Counted from the stretch's first letter, positions 18,133-28,559 are shown. The stretch is 64,000 nucleotides of DNA from Methylobacterium sp. B4 (GCF_003201865.1 NZ_QJJJ01000015.1:1-64000), one strand, 5' to 3'. A program made the numbers and translations. Notes: generated by a model from the sequence alone, not told the origin.

Positions 18133-18472
18133 GCTCGACCTCGCCTCGATCGTCGCCTCCGCCAACCCGCCCCAGACCAAGCGCGGGGGCGTGCGCAGGG
18201 CCGCGGCGCGCTCCGCCAAGCCGGTGGAAGCGGAGGTCGTCCGGCTCGACCCGGCGAGCCCGGCACAGGATCCGGGACGGGGCGCCACACTCAAGGAGCG
18301 CGCCAAGCAGATGTCGGTCTATCTGGAGCCGCCGGTCTACGACCAGCTCCGGGACCTGGCCTATGCCGAGCGCACCAAGATGCACGCACTGATGCTGGAA
18401 GCGCTCGATCTGCTGTTCGAGCGGCGCGGCGCCCGCTCCATCGACCAGATCCTGAGCGAGCCCCGGCGCTGA
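18116..18472 (+). CDS. Small ParA-partner protein with ribbon-helix-helix-like C-terminus
   Basis: Protein of 118 residues. The first ~65 residues are basic and disordered (Arg/Ala/Pro-rich). The rest, QMSVYLEPPVYDQLRDLAYA then ERTKMHALMLEALDLLFERR, has the strand-helix-helix pattern of CopG/ribbon-helix-helix DNA-binding proteins. It overlaps the ParA gene by 17 bases, which indicates coupled translation. Plasmid ParA systems often use such small RHH proteins in place of ParB. The flexible basic N-terminus would suit stimulation of the ParA ATPase. Identification of the fold is by eye. Confidence 0.75.
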   Translation: MPRPPKLDLASIVASANPPQTKRGGVRRAAARSAKPVEAEVVRLDPASPAQDPGRGATLKERAKQMSVYLEPPVYDQLRDLAYAERTKMHALMLEALDLLFERRGARSIDQILSEPRR

Positions 18473-18474
18473 GC

Positions 18475-18510
18475 CGGGCCGCCCCCTCCAGGCGGGGGAG
18501 GGGCGGCCCG
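18475..18510 (+). terminator. GC-rich hairpin after the ParA/partner pair
   Basis: An 11-bp perfect stem (18475-18485 with 18500-18510) with three further pairs inside follows the stop codon by three bases. There is no U-run, so termination strength is uncertain. It has the CCCCTCC/GGAGGGG core also seen at 5838, 39516 and 60488. Confidence 0.5.
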
Positions 18511-18751
18511 AGCGCCGCCGCGGCCGGAATTGTCCGCGCCCATTCCCGTTTTGCAGGCTCCGGCTCGCGCGGCTTGTCCACCGCCCGGGCCGGAGCCCGC
18601 GCGCGTTCAGCCTTCCTTTACCGCGTCCGGACGATCCTCTGGGGATGGGTCGGCCCATCGCGTCGGCCCGGTTTGAGTGCGTGATCCTTTCCGGCCCCGC
18701 TTTCCGCGGCCGTGAGGGGCCTGTGGCGTAGGCGGGGAGCGGGCGGGCGAC

Positions 18752-20149
18752 ATGGCACAGGTCGAGGCACGGGTCTTGGCGGGGGTCGGCACGGCCCCGG
18801 AGGATCCGGTGCGGCGCGCGCTGCCGGTCCTGCGCCTGCTGGCGGTCTGCGCGGTGGCGCTGACCACCGCCAACTGCGCCAACAACCCGCAGAAGTTCGC
18901 GGGCGCCGCCTCGTCCGATGGCGGGGTCGACCCGAAATACGGGGTGAAGGCGAGCCGCCGCCTCTACAACGAGGGCGACGTGATCCCGAAGGGCGGCGGC
19001 CGGCGCTTCTCGGGCAAGCCCTACGTCGTGGCGGGCAAGACCTACGTGCCCCGCGAGGATGCGAAGGGCTATGTCCGCGAGGGCCTCGCCTCCTGGTACG
19101 GCAGCGCGTTCCACGGGCGCGTCACCGCCAACGGCGAAGTGTTCGACCGCCACTCCATCGCCGCCGCGCACCCGACCCTGCCGCTGCCGAGCTACGTTCG
19201 GGTGACCAACCTCGACAACGGCTACTCGATGATGCTGCGCGTCAACGACCGCGGCCCCTATCACGCCGGTCGCGTCATGGACGTGTCCGAGGAGGCGGCC
19301 CGGGCGCTGGACTTCCATCGCCGGGGCACGGCGCGGGTGCGCATCGAATATGCGGGCAAGGCCTCGATCGCCGGCAGCGACGACCGCAAGCTGCTCGCCA
19401 CCCTGCGCACCGACGGCCGCCCCGCCTCGGGCGGGCGGGCACCGGTCATGATGGCCGATCTCGGTCCGTCCGAGCCGGAGGCCGCCCCCGAGCGGCTCGA
19501 GCGCGCCTCGCGGGCGCTCGCCTTCCGCCCGGCGGGCGAGCGCGACGACGACGCGCCGGAGACGGCGCCCGCCGCCCGTCCGCCCCGGCCCGCGCCCGTC
19601 GTCCTGGCGAGCGCCGCCGTCGCCGTCCCGGCGGCTCTGCAGCCGACCGCCGGGCGCGCAGCCCCGTTCCGCCCCGCGCCGGTGGCGATGGCCGCCGCGC
19701 CCGCCAAGCATTCCCCGAGCCAGCCGGCATCGGGCAAGACCGCTGCGCCTGAGCCGCGCCGCATGGTAGCCGAGGCCGGCTGGCACAAGGACGGTGCGCT
19801 CTCGGCCACGCCGCTGCGTCTGGCCTCCGCCCCGGCCCATGCTGCAGCGGTCAACGCCGCAGGGGTCAAGGCTGGCTCCGCGAAACCCGCGCAGGGGAAA
19901 GCTGCCCCGATGCAGGCCGCCCCGACCCGGATCGCCTCCAATTCCGCCGGCAGGCAGGCCCCATCGGATCCGGCCGCACGGGCGGCGGCGGTGCCCAACG
20001 CCTCGAAGCTCGCCGTCGCCCGCCTCGCCGCCGCACCGCCCCAGGCCGCCGCGAAGCCGGCCGCCAAGGCGACGAAGACGGGCGCGGCACAGGCCCCGAG
20101 CGCGCCCGGCACGAAGCCGAAGCGCTCGCAGGTGGCAGCGGCGAACTGA
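18752..20149 (+). CDS. rlpA: RlpA-family septal-ring lytic transglycosylase
   Basis: Envelope protein of 465 residues. An N-terminal hydrophobic segment (VLRLLAVCAVALTTANC) could be a lipoprotein signal, but the residue before Cys42 is Asn, which is unusual. The double-psi beta-barrel of RlpA is clear at about residues 110-215: GLASWYGSAFHGRVTANGE, AAAHPTLPLPSYVRVTNLDN and VNDRGPYHAGRVMDVSEEAA. RlpA proteins cleave denuded glycan strands at the septum. The C-terminal ~240 residues are a long Ala/Pro/Lys-rich low-complexity tail with no SPOR domain. The SPOR protein at 27.0 kb could provide septal targeting in another polypeptide. Confidence 0.87.
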   Translation: MAQVEARVLAGVGTAPEDPVRRALPVLRLLAVCAVALTTANCANNPQKFAGAASSDGGVDPKYGVKASRRLYNEGDVIPKGGGRRFSGKPYVVAGKTYVPREDAKGYVREGLASWYGSAFHGRVTANGEVFDRHSIAAAHPTLPLPSYVRVTNLDNGYSMMLRVNDRGPYHAGRVMDVSEEAARALDFHRRGTARVRIEYAGKASIAGSDDRKLLATLRTDGRPASGGRAPVMMADLGPSEPEAAPERLERASRALAFRPAGERDDDAPETAPAARPPRPAPVVLASAAVAVPAALQPTAGRAAPFRPAPVAMAAAPAKHSPSQPASGKTAAPEPRRMVAEAGWHKDGALSATPLRLASAPAHAAAVNAAGVKAGSAKPAQGKAAPMQAAPTRIASNSAGRQAPSDPAARAAAVPNASKLAVARLAAAPPQAAAKPAAKATKTGAAQAPSAPGTKPKRSQVAAAN

Positions 20150-20218
20150 CGGACATCGTGGTCCGCCGCCCCCGGACGGGGCGGCACGGACCGCTTCAAG
20201 ACGCGCTGAAGCCGAAAA

Positions 20219-22108
20219 TTACTCGGCCTTGGCGTTCACCTCGAGCTTGTCGAGGACGGCCGCCGGCGTCGGCGCCGTGCTGACATCGACCATGCCGAGG
20301 CCCTCGCCGCTCTTGGACTTGGCGCTGATCGAGAGGGTGCCGGGCTTGGCCACGAACTTGCCCATGGCCGCGCCGATCGCCTTGGCGGCGGCCGAGTTGC
20401 CGAGGATGACCGGCACGCCGATCACGCTCGCAGTCACGTATTCCTTGCGCAACTCGTCGGGCTTCAGGCTCAAAACCTTGGCTTGCGCGTCGATGAAGCG
20501 CTCGAACAGGCCGCCATTCTCCAGGGTCAGGTCCAGTGCCTTGGCAGTGGCCGAGAGCATGGCGAAGCCGGAGACCGCCGCATCGGGATCGAACACCTCG
20601 GGGCCGATGCCGCCGAGGATCGCGTTGAGGTGGAGGCGCCCCATATCCTTGCCGGAAAGGGACAGCTCCTTGAAGCTCAGCTCCCGCTTGTCCTCGCTCC
20701 AGGCGGTGTCGGCCACGAGGTCGAGGTCGAGGTCGCGGTAGCCGTAGAGCCCGAGCGAGCCGAGGCCCGGAACGCTCTCCACGACCGAGGCCGGCATGGT
20801 CAGGCCGGTGAGCGAGAGGCGGCTCTCGGTGGGCACGCCGTCCTTGGGCGGGCCGAAGGTCATGCTGGCGCCGCGCAGGCCCACCCGCAGCGTCGCCGGG
20901 AGCAGCGGGGCGGGAAGCGGCTTCTGGATCTTGAGGGGATCGACGCCCGCCGGCGGAGCCAAAGCCGCCTGGGCGAGGTCGAGGCCGAGATCGGACAGAG
21001 TCAGCGTGCCGAGCACGGGGGTGAGGCGGCGCAGATCCGCCTCCTGCGGGTCCGGCGCCGGGGCAGCGCCCTTGGCCGGCGCCTTGTCGGCCGGGGCGGG
21101 GGCTTTGGCGAGCTGGCGAAGGGCGGCGATGGTCGGTTCGAGGGAGAAGCCGGTGAGCGAGAGCCGGCCGATCTTGCCCTGAGCCTCCTTGGCGCCGAAG
21201 CCGATCTCGGCGAGCGTCAGGCCGGGCTCCGCCCCGCCGCCGGCATAGGCCATGCGGCCGATGCTGAAGGAGAGGGGGTCGTCGCCCTGCACCTCCTTCA
21301 CGGCGAGGCCGGTCGCCTCCAGGCTGCCGACCGAGACGGATTCGGCGAGATCCGCGAGCAGTCCGGCGGCGCGGGCGCGCTTGGCCGGGTCGGCCTCGGC
21401 GAGATCGGCCCCGCCCAAGGCCTCCACGGCCCCGCCCCAGGTCGCGGCCGTCTGGCGCCCGGCGAGGTCGCGGCCGGTGAGCCGGGCGATCGAGATCGTG
21501 GTGCCGCGCTCGTCGATGAAGGCGATGGTGTCCACCGCGAGCGAGGCGTAGAGCCGCTGCAGGGCGCTCGCCCCGTTGCCGGCCTCGGCGTAGAGCCGGG
21601 CCAGCGCGGTGAGATCGACCTCTTCCGCCCGGATCCGGCCGTAGCTGCCGCTGCCCGCCTGCGGTGCGCCCTCGACGCTGAGCGTCGCGCCCGCCGCGGT
21701 CAACTCGCTGATGCGGCCCGCGCGCACCGTGCGCGCCGTGACCTCGCGGTAGGTCACGACCTGCCGCTTCTCGCCGGCGCGGCGCTCGACGCGCAGTTCC
21801 GGCAGGGTGAGGCTGCCGGCATCGAGGCGCTGGAGGCGGACCGGCCAGGGATCCTTCGAATCGGTCTTGAAGATCGCGAGCAGGTCGTCGCGCGACAGGC
21901 GGGTGCCGCTCACCGTCACCTTCGGCGCGGTGATCAGCGTCTCGCCGAAAGCCAGCGTCACGTTGTCGAGGACGAGATCCTGAACCGCGGAGGCCGCCTC
22001 CTGCGCCGATACCGGCGCCGCCGGTGCGACGCCTGTCAGCAGCGCCACCGCGCAGGCCGAAGCGAGCAGTGCCCGCAGGAGGACGGGACGGCGCGTCGAT
22101 GACGTCAT
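20219..22108 (-). CDS. Large exported protein of unknown function
   Basis: Protein of 629 residues with a signal peptide ([20 protein letters not shown], cleavage near APVSAQEA). The mature part contains several similar beta-rich segments with alternating hydrophobic residues ([57 protein letters not shown]), which recalls AsmA/TamB-like beta-helical or groove proteins. I cannot assign it to that family. A Pro/Ala/Lys linker interrupts it near residue 345. The ATG at 22108 was chosen because the upstream extension (to 22213) lacks signal-peptide character. It faces rlpA tail to tail. Confidence 0.7.
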   Translation of the reverse strand: MTSSTRRPVLLRALLASACAVALLTGVAPAAPVSAQEAASAVQDLVLDNVTLAFGETLITAPKVTVSGTRLSRDDLLAIFKTDSKDPWPVRLQRLDAGSLTLPELRVERRAGEKRQVVTYREVTARTVRAGRISELTAAGATLSVEGAPQAGSGSYGRIRAEEVDLTALARLYAEAGNGASALQRLYASLAVDTIAFIDERGTTISIARLTGRDLAGRQTAATWGGAVEALGGADLAEADPAKRARAAGLLADLAESVSVGSLEATGLAVKEVQGDDPLSFSIGRMAYAGGGAEPGLTLAEIGFGAKEAQGKIGRLSLTGFSLEPTIAALRQLAKAPAPADKAPAKGAAPAPDPQEADLRRLTPVLGTLTLSDLGLDLAQAALAPPAGVDPLKIQKPLPAPLLPATLRVGLRGASMTFGPPKDGVPTESRLSLTGLTMPASVVESVPGLGSLGLYGYRDLDLDLVADTAWSEDKRELSFKELSLSGKDMGRLHLNAILGGIGPEVFDPDAAVSGFAMLSATAKALDLTLENGGLFERFIDAQAKVLSLKPDELRKEYVTASVIGVPVILGNSAAAKAIGAAMGKFVAKPGTLSISAKSKSGEGLGMVDVSTAPTPAAVLDKLEVNAKAE

Positions 22109-22235
22109 GGCTGGATCGGATCGCAGGCTGGCGGGGGATCGGTGGAGGGCCGTCCCCCATCCCTGCCGGTTTTCCACAGGCGTGGCAATTGCTGCGTTGC
22201 CACGCGGTTTCACCTTCGGCGGCCGGCGGCCCGGC

Positions 22236-22562
22236 TCAGAGGGCGAAGGAGGTGCCGCAGCCGCAGGAGGCGGTGGCCTGGGGATTCTCGATCTTGAAGG
22301 ACTGGCCGATCAGGTCGTTGACGAAGTCGATCGTCGAGCCGCCCATATATTCGAGCGAGACCGGATCGACGAGCACGGTGGCGCCGTCGCGCTCGATCAC
22401 CACGTCGTCGCCCTCGCGGGCGTTCGTGATGTCGAAGGCGTAGGAGAAGCCGGAGCAGCCGCCCCCGTTGACGCTGATGCGCAGCGAGGAACCTGCGGGC
22501 TCGCCTCCCATGATCTCGTTGATGCGCTTGGCGGCGCGGGCGGTGAGGTTGATGTCGGCCAT
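22236..22562 (-). CDS. erpA: Iron-sulfur cluster insertion protein ErpA (A-type carrier)
   Basis: A-type Fe-S carrier of 108 residues starting [18 protein letters not shown]. The three cluster-binding cysteines are Cys36 ([12 protein letters not shown]), Cys100 and Cys102 ([11 protein letters not shown]), as in ErpA/IscA/HesB. It delivers Fe-S clusters to apoproteins in the cytoplasm. The spacing and C-terminal GCGTSFAL favour ErpA. It diverges from the dGTPase gene with about 140 bases between start codons, a pairing common in alphaproteobacteria. Confidence 0.93.
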   Translation of the reverse strand: MADINLTARAAKRINEIMGGEPAGSSLRISVNGGGCSGFSYAFDITNAREGDDVVIERDGATVLVDPVSLEYMGGSTIDFVNDLIGQSFKIENPQATASCGCGTSFAL

Positions 22563-22703
22563 CGTGGAGCGGTCCCGTCTCGAACCGGTGTCTCGTGCCG
22601 GTGTCTCGTGTCCGGCCCGCGATTGTCGCCGGCCGTTGCGACCCAAGATATGAGCGGGACGGACGGGCCGCAACGCGGCCGATCACGGGGAAGGGTTGCA
22701 CAG

Positions 22704-23951
22704 GTGCGGCAGAACGGCGAGCGCTGGCGGGCGCCCTATGCCACCGACCCGGGGGCGACCCGCGGGCGGCTGATCCCGGAGGCGTCCTCGCCGACCCGCA
22801 GCGACTTCCAGCGCGACCGCGACCGCATCATCCATTCCACCGCCTTCCGGCGGCTGAAGCACAAGACGCAGGTCTTCGTGCACCACGAGGGCGACCATTA
22901 CCGCACCCGGCTCACGCACACGCTCGAAGTGAGCCAGATCGCCCGCGCGCTCGCCCGGGCGCTCGGCCTCGACGAGGATCTCGCCGAGGCGCTGGCGCTC
23001 AGCCACGACCTCGGCCACACCTGCTTCGGCCATACGGGCGAGGACGCGCTCCACGCCTGCATGGCCGCGTATGGCGGCTTCGACCACAACGCCCAGGCGC
23101 TGCGCATCGTCACGCGGCTGGAGCGGCGCTACGCCGGTTTCGACGGGCTCAACCTGACCTGGGAGACGCTGGAGGGTCTGGTCAAGCACAACGGCCCGCT
23201 CCTCGACGCCTCAGGCGCCCCCGTCCAGCGCTACGCCGCCGCCGGCATCCCCGCGGCGGTGCTGGAATACAACGCCCTCAACGACCTCGAATTGTCGCGC
23301 TTCGCCGGCCCGGAGGCGCAGAGCGCGGCGCTGGCCGACGACATCGCCTACGACGCCCACGACCTCGACGACGGGCTGCGGGCCGGCCTGTTCGATCTGC
23401 CGGATCTGGCCACCGTGCCGTTCCTGAAGGGATTGCTCGACGAGATCGAAGCCCTGCATCCGGGCCTGGAGCCGTCGCGAAAGATCCACGAGCTGGCGCG
23501 GCGCGTCATCACCCGCTTCGTGGAGGACGTGATCCGCGAGGGCGAGGCGCGGATCGCGGCTCTCGCGCCGCGTTCGGTCGCCGACATCCGGGCCGCGGAC
23601 CACCCCGTCATCGCCTTCTCCCCGGCGATCGCGGAAGCCGACGCGCAGATCAAGCGCTTCCTGTTCGCGCGGATGTACCGCCATCCCGAGGTGATGGCGG
23701 TGCGCGCCCGGGCCAACACCATCGTCGCCGACCTGTTCTCCGCCTTCCGCGCCGACCCGGGGCGGATGCCCGCCGAGTGGTCGCAGGGGCTGGAGGGCGC
23801 GGGCGAATCCCGCGTGGCCCGACGCATCGCCGACTACATCGCGGGCATGACCGACACCTACGCGGCGCTGGAACATGCCCGGCTGTTCGCGGTGACGCCC
23901 GACCTGCATTGGAGCCCGCCGAGCCGGGGCCTGCCGCTGACGGAGCCTTGA
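22704..23951 (+). CDS. dgt: Deoxyguanosinetriphosphate triphosphohydrolase-like protein
   Basis: HD-domain dNTPase-like protein of about 415 residues that splits dNTP into deoxynucleoside and triphosphate. Conserved elements are [57 protein letters not shown] (HD motif) and [11 protein letters not shown]. The GTG at 22704 has AAGGG eight bases upstream; an ATG at 22650 would add 18 Arg/Gly-rich residues without a ribosome site. It is upstream of the thioesterase-argS region, matching the dgt-argS-SPOR order in many alphaproteobacteria. Confidence 0.9.
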   Translation: MRQNGERWRAPYATDPGATRGRLIPEASSPTRSDFQRDRDRIIHSTAFRRLKHKTQVFVHHEGDHYRTRLTHTLEVSQIARALARALGLDEDLAEALALSHDLGHTCFGHTGEDALHACMAAYGGFDHNAQALRIVTRLERRYAGFDGLNLTWETLEGLVKHNGPLLDASGAPVQRYAAAGIPAAVLEYNALNDLELSRFAGPEAQSAALADDIAYDAHDLDDGLRAGLFDLPDLATVPFLKGLLDEIEALHPGLEPSRKIHELARRVITRFVEDVIREGEARIAALAPRSVADIRAADHPVIAFSPAIAEADAQIKRFLFARMYRHPEVMAVRARANTIVADLFSAFRADPGRMPAEWSQGLEGAGESRVARRIADYIAGMTDTYAALEHARLFAVTPDLHWSPPSRGLPLTEP

Positions 23952-23973
23952 GCGCCGTCAGCGGGTCCGGGGC

Positions 23974-24492
23974 CTACTCGCAGTAGCAGGTGGCGCCGTA
24001 GCCGGTGTTGTAGAGCGGCGCGTTGCCGTAGCCGACCGGAGCGTAGCCGTAGGTCGGCGCCGCGTAACCGCCGTAGCCGTAGCCGCCCGTCGCGCCGCCG
24101 GCGAGACCGAGGCCGAGCCCCAGGCCAGCGCCAGCCAGACCGATTCCGGCGCCGGCCAGACCGAGCCCTGCGCCCCGTCCGTAACCGTAGCCCCGCCCGT
24201 AGAAGCCGCGGGCGGCATAACCGCCCCGGTAGCCGAAGCCGCCAAGCCCGACGCCATGCCCAACGCTGCGATGCCCGAAGCCGCCACGGTATCCGCCGCG
24301 ATAGCCGCCGAACCGGCCGGCATGGCCGAAGCGCGCACCGTAGCCACGATGGCCGAAGCCGCCGTGGTGGCCGACGGTGCCGCGATACCCGCCGCCATAG
24401 CCACCGTGGCCGCCGAAGTCGCGGGCCTCCGCGGTCGCGGGCGCAAGGGTCAGGGCGACGAGCGCCGTGGCGGCGAGGGCAAGGGACTTCAT
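23974..24492 (-). CDS. Exported Gly/Tyr-rich protein
   Basis: Protein of 172 residues with a signal peptide (MKSLALAATALVALTLAPAT, cleavage after AEA). The mature part is almost entirely Gly, Tyr, Arg, His and Phe in short repeats (GGYRGG, GFGHRG, then a GLGLAGAG block) and ends in GYGATCYCE. Composition is like low-complexity surface or cell-wall-associated proteins. No function can be assigned. It is convergent with dgt, 22 bases apart. Confidence 0.7.
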   Translation of the reverse strand: MKSLALAATALVALTLAPATAEARDFGGHGGYGGGYRGTVGHHGGFGHRGYGARFGHAGRFGGYRGGYRGGFGHRSVGHGVGLGGFGYRGGYAARGFYGRGYGYGRGAGLGLAGAGIGLAGAGLGLGLGLAGGATGGYGYGGYAAPTYGYAPVGYGNAPLYNTGYGATCYCE

Positions 24493-24618
24493 CGGGTGCG
24501 GCCTCCGTGACGGGGATGTCTCCGGCGACCACGCCGCCTTTCGCGTCCTGCCTGCAACGCTGCATTCTACCGAGAGGCCGCCTTGTCCCCGCGCCATCCG
24601 CACGCGAGGGGCGATGCG

Positions 24619-25104
24619 GTGCCGGATGACCAGCCGAGGGAGACCCGATTGAGCGCCGACCGAGAGCCCCGCGAGACCCGCGCCGCCTATCCCCGCCTCG
24701 TGCCGCTGGCCACGCGCTGGGGCGACAACGACGTCTACGGGCACGTCAACAACGTGGTTTATTACGCCTTCTTCGACACGGCGGTGAACGGCCTCCTGGT
24801 CGAGGCGGGCGCCCTCGACATCGCCCGCTCTGCGGTGATCGGCCTCGTGGTGGAAACCGGCTGCCGCTACTTCGCGCCGGTCGCCTTCCCCGACCGGATC
24901 ACGGCCGGCGTGCGGGTGGCCCGTCTCGGCCGCACCAGCGCCCGCTACGAGGTGGCGATCTTTCGTGAGGACGAGCCCGAGGCCGCCGCCCAGGGACATT
25001 TCGTCCACGTCTACGTGGACCGCGACACGCGCCGCCCGGTGCCGCTGCCGGAGCGCTTGCGCGCGGTGCTGACGCGCCTCGCGCCGGAAGCGGGCGCGCC
25101 GTGA
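24619..25104 (+). CDS. Acyl-CoA thioesterase, 4HBT hotdog family
   Basis: Hotdog-fold protein of about 161 residues. The catalytic-type motif [24 protein letters not shown] (Asp in the RWGDxDxxGHVNN element), [20 protein letters not shown] and [15 protein letters not shown] are typical of YbgC/FcbC-type thioesterases. GTG 24619 has GAGGGG seven bases upstream, and TTG 24649 has GAGGGAG seven bases upstream, so the start is not settled; the core begins after both. Acyl substrate is unknown. It is close to argS but reads as an independent accessory gene. Confidence 0.82.
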   Translation: MPDDQPRETRLSADREPRETRAAYPRLVPLATRWGDNDVYGHVNNVVYYAFFDTAVNGLLVEAGALDIARSAVIGLVVETGCRYFAPVAFPDRITAGVRVARLGRTSARYEVAIFREDEPEAAAQGHFVHVYVDRDTRRPVPLPERLRAVLTRLAPEAGAP

Positions 25105-25190
25105 CACCCCCGTCCGCCATTGCTATGCCGCCCCCGACAGTCCGGCCGCCCGCCACGCGCGGCCGACGCAACGACGAACGCCCGAGCCCC

Positions 25191-26951
25191 ATGAACATCT
25201 TCGCCCTCTTCGAGACGCGCGTGCGCGAAGCGCTCGAATCGCTCATCCGCTCCGGCCGGCTGCCCGAGGGGCTCGACCTGTCGCGGGTGCTGGTCGAGCC
25301 GCCGCGCGATCCCTCCCACGGGGATCTCGCCACCAACGCCGCCCTGGTGCTGGCCAAGGAGGCCAAGCAGAACCCGAAGGCGCTGGGCGAGGTGCTCGCC
25401 GAGGAGTTGCGCGCCGATCCCCGCATCACCGAGGCGAGCGTGGCGGGCCCCGGCTTCATCAACCTGCGTCTGGCTCCGGGCGTCTTTCACGAGGTGATCC
25501 GTGCAGCCCTTCGCGAGGGCGACGCGTACGGGCGCGGAAACATGCCGGGGGGCCCGGTCAACATCGAGTACGTCTCGGCCAACCCGACGGGGCCGATGCA
25601 TGTCGGCCACGGGCGCGGGGCGGTGTTCGGCGACGCGCTCGCCAACCTGCTCGCCGCCGCCGGCCGGCCGGTGACGCGCGAGTACTATATCAACGATGCG
25701 GGCGCGCAGGTCGACGTGCTCGCCCGCTCCGCATACCTGCGCTACCGCGAGGCTCTGGGCGAGACGATCACGATCCCCGAGGGGCTCTATCCGGGCGATT
25801 ACCTCAAGCCGGTCGGCGAAGGGCTCGCCGCCGCGCATGGCCGTTCGCTGCTCGACAAGCCGGAGGCCGAGTGGCTGGCGCCGGTGCGCCGCTTCGCCAT
25901 CGACGCGATGATGGATCGGATCCGCGAGGATTTGGCGGCCATCGGCATCCGCCACGACGTGTTCTTCTCCGAAGCCACCCTCCAGGGCGGCCAAGGGGGC
26001 AACAAGGTCGCCGAACTCCTCGACGCCCTGCGCGAGAAGGGCCTCGTCTACGAGGGGCGCCTGCCGCCGCCCAAGGGCCAGCTTCCCGAGGATTGGGAGG
26101 ATCGGGAGCAGACCCTGTTCCGCTCGACCGATTTCGGCGACGACGTGGACCGGCCGCTGCTGAAGTCGGACGGCTCCTACACCTACTTCGCCTCCGACAT
26201 CGCCTATCACAGGGACAAGTGGCTGCGGGGCGCCAACGAACTCATCGACGTGCTCGGGGCGGACCACGGCGGCTACGTCAAGCGCATGCAGGCGGCCGTG
26301 AAGGCCGTGAGCGAGGGGGAAGCCCGGCTCGACGTCAAACTTTGCCAGCTGGTGCGGCTTTTGCGCGCAGGCGAGCCGGTGAAGATGTCCAAGCGCGCGG
26401 GCGAGTTCGTGACCCTGCGCGAGGTCATCGACGAGGTCGGCCGCGACGCGATCCGCTTCATGATGCTCTACCGCAAGAACGACGCGACGCTCGATTTCGA
26501 CCTCGCCAAGGTCGTGGAGCAGTCCAAGGACAACCCGGTCTTCTACGTGCAGTACGGCCACGCCCGGCGCTTCTCGGTGCTGCGCCAGGCCCGCGAGGCG
26601 ATGCCCGGCGACGACGTCTCCCGGGAGGCGTTGCTCGCGGATGCCGACCTCTCGGCCCTCACCGATCCCGGTGAGATCGAGATGATGCGGCTCATTGCCC
26701 AGTATCCGCGGGTGCTCGAATCTGCGGCGGCGGCGCACGAACCGCATCGAATCGCGTTCTATCTCTATGAGACCGCGTCTTCGCTGCATAGTTTCTGGAA
26801 CAAGGGCAAAGACTTGCCGCAATTACGGATTGTTAATCCAACCGACAGAAAGTCCACCCGGGCCCGCTTGGCCCTCGTCGAGGCCTTGGGCGGCGTTCTC
26901 GCCTCCGGCCTCGCGGTCCTGGGGGTCTCCGCACCCGACGAGATGCGGTGA
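25191..26951 (+). CDS. argS: Arginyl-tRNA synthetase
   Basis: Class I aminoacyl-tRNA synthetase of 586 residues that charges tRNA-Arg. It has the ArgS N-terminal domain, the HIGH-like motif as [14 protein letters not shown] (preceded by SANPTGPM), the [16 protein letters not shown] segment, the KMSKR-like [15 protein letters not shown] and a C-terminal DALR domain ending [14 protein letters not shown]. Length is as usual. Start is ATG 25191; an in-frame start at 25101 adds 30 Pro/Arg-rich residues overlapping the thioesterase gene. The SPOR gene follows 31 bases later. Confidence 0.97.
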   Translation: MNIFALFETRVREALESLIRSGRLPEGLDLSRVLVEPPRDPSHGDLATNAALVLAKEAKQNPKALGEVLAEELRADPRITEASVAGPGFINLRLAPGVFHEVIRAALREGDAYGRGNMPGGPVNIEYVSANPTGPMHVGHGRGAVFGDALANLLAAAGRPVTREYYINDAGAQVDVLARSAYLRYREALGETITIPEGLYPGDYLKPVGEGLAAAHGRSLLDKPEAEWLAPVRRFAIDAMMDRIREDLAAIGIRHDVFFSEATLQGGQGGNKVAELLDALREKGLVYEGRLPPPKGQLPEDWEDREQTLFRSTDFGDDVDRPLLKSDGSYTYFASDIAYHRDKWLRGANELIDVLGADHGGYVKRMQAAVKAVSEGEARLDVKLCQLVRLLRAGEPVKMSKRAGEFVTLREVIDEVGRDAIRFMMLYRKNDATLDFDLAKVVEQSKDNPVFYVQYGHARRFSVLRQAREAMPGDDVSREALLADADLSALTDPGEIEMMRLIAQYPRVLESAAAAHEPHRIAFYLYETASSLHSFWNKGKDLPQLRIVNPTDRKSTRARLALVEALGGVLASGLAVLGVSAPDEMR

Positions 26952-26982
26952 CGCCGGAAGGTGATGTTGAGAGGATGAGGCC

Positions 26983-28368
26983 ATGACGGGACACGCATCG
27001 CGCGCGACGGTCGATTTCGACGCCTTCGAGCGCGAGCTGCGTCAGACGTCGCAGGAGGCGGCTCAGGCGAAGGCGCCCGCGGCCGCCCCCAAGGGCGACC
27101 CCAAAGGCGATCCCCTTGCCGAACTCGCCCGTATCGTCGGACAGGACGACCCCTTCCGTGCCCTGCTGGAGGCGCGGGAGAAGAGCGGCGCGCAGGCGGC
27201 CCCCGAAATCCGCGCCGCCGAGAGCGGCCGGCCGGCCCGCGTCGAGCCGACCTTCGTCGACGCGCCGCCGCCGCAAGCGTCGCGCAGCCCGGCGGACGCC
27301 TTCGACCAGTATCTCGCCTCGGTCGAGCAGGGCATGTACGCCGAGGGCCAGACCTCGGACCCGGCGGCCTTCGCCGAGGCCGACACGGATTACCGCACCC
27401 GTCCCGCCGAGCGTCCCCGCGGCCGCAACCGCCTCGTGCAGGTCGGCGCGGGCCTCGCCGTCGTGGCCGTCTGCGTCGGCGGCGCGCTCGCGTGGCGCGG
27501 CACGCATGGCGGCAGCGGCGGCCCGATCACGGTGCTCGCCGACAAGACCCCGCTGAAGGTGCAGCCGGCCGCCAGCGACGGCGTCGAGATTCCGGACCAG
27601 AACAAGCAGATCTACGACCGCAACGCCAAGGACGGTCAGATCAAGATCGTCAACCGCGAGGAGCAACCCCTCGACGTGAACCAGGCCGCCCGCACGGCCG
27701 CCGCGCGCAACGAGGGCAGCGAGCCGGGACAGGGCGGCGCGACCCCCGGCCAGGGCGGCCTGCTCACCGACTCGCTCGGGGAGCCGCGCCGGGTGCGCAC
27801 CGTCTCGGTCAAGCCCGATACCCCGGTCCACCAGCCGCAGGCTCAGCCGCAGGCCGAGGCCCCCCCGGCTCCGGCCTCGCCGATCCCGACCATGACGCTG
27901 CCCGACTCGGCCGGCGCCGGCACCGCGACGCCCTCGTCGGAACCCCGCCGGTCCGCCTCCCGCAGCCTGGCCTCGAACCCGGTTGCCGCGCCCGTCGCCG
28001 AGGCGCCGCCGGCTCCGCCCGTGCCGCAGCCGAAGGCGCCGCAGCGCGTCGCCTCCGTCTCGCCCGAGACCACCGCGAGCACCGGCACCGAATCGCCCGC
28101 CGCCTCGGCCTCGCTCACCGCGCCCGTCAGCGGCTACTCGGTGCAGCTCGGCGTGCGCGGCAGCGAGAGCGAGGCGCGGGCCGCCTTCCGCGAGATGCAG
28201 GGAAAGTACAGCCAGCTCTCCGGCAAGCCCGAGTTGATCCGACAGGCCGAGGTGAACGGCAAGACCCTCTTCCGCGTCCGCGTCGGGCCCCTGGGCAAGA
28301 GCGAGGCCTCCAGCCTCTGCACCGCGCTGCAGGGCTCGGGCGGCCAGTGCTTCGTGGCCAAGAACTGA
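26983..28368 (+). CDS. SPOR-domain membrane protein
   Basis: Bitopic inner-membrane protein of 461 residues. A cytoplasmic part (~1-150) precedes one transmembrane helix at about 151-171 (LVQVGAGLAVVAVCVGGALAW), then a long Pro/Ala-rich periplasmic linker and a C-terminal SPOR domain (~384-461, GYSVQLGVRGSESEARAAFR, LFRVRVGPLGKSEASSLC). SPOR domains bind denuded glycan at the division septum. Two Cys close to the C-terminus (LCTALQGSGGQCF) match the usual disulfide of this domain. ATG 26983 is preceded by GAGGATGAGG. It sits between argS and nagZ, the conserved alphaproteobacterial order. Confidence 0.9.
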   Translation: MTGHASRATVDFDAFERELRQTSQEAAQAKAPAAAPKGDPKGDPLAELARIVGQDDPFRALLEAREKSGAQAAPEIRAAESGRPARVEPTFVDAPPPQASRSPADAFDQYLASVEQGMYAEGQTSDPAAFAEADTDYRTRPAERPRGRNRLVQVGAGLAVVAVCVGGALAWRGTHGGSGGPITVLADKTPLKVQPAASDGVEIPDQNKQIYDRNAKDGQIKIVNREEQPLDVNQAARTAAARNEGSEPGQGGATPGQGGLLTDSLGEPRRVRTVSVKPDTPVHQPQAQPQAEAPPAPASPIPTMTLPDSAGAGTATPSSEPRRSASRSLASNPVAAPVAEAPPAPPVPQPKAPQRVASVSPETTASTGTESPAASASLTAPVSGYSVQLGVRGSESEARAAFREMQGKYSQLSGKPELIRQAEVNGKTLFRVRVGPLGKSEASSLCTALQGSGGQCFVAKN

Positions 28369-28393
28369 GCGATCACCGCGGACTAAACCCCGA

Positions 28394-28423
28394 CCGGATC
28401 GCCCGTTTCGACGGGCGATCCGG
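28394..28423 (+). terminator. UUCG-capped hairpin after the SPOR gene
   Basis: A perfect 13-bp stem (28394-28406 with 28411-28423) closes a TTCG tetraloop, an exceptionally stable RNA hairpin, 26 bases after the stop codon. No T-run follows, so it may be an mRNA 3'-end stabiliser or a weak terminator. Confidence 0.6.
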
Positions 28424-28559
28424 CGAGCCTGTTCCAGGGCGCTGATCCCGTCCGCCCCCTCATCCCGAGGCCCCCGCGCCAGCGGGCCTCGAAGGAGGCT
28501 CCGAGACTCACGCCGGCTCGCCGGGGGGCATGGCGCGACCCGCCGCTCATGCTGTTTTT

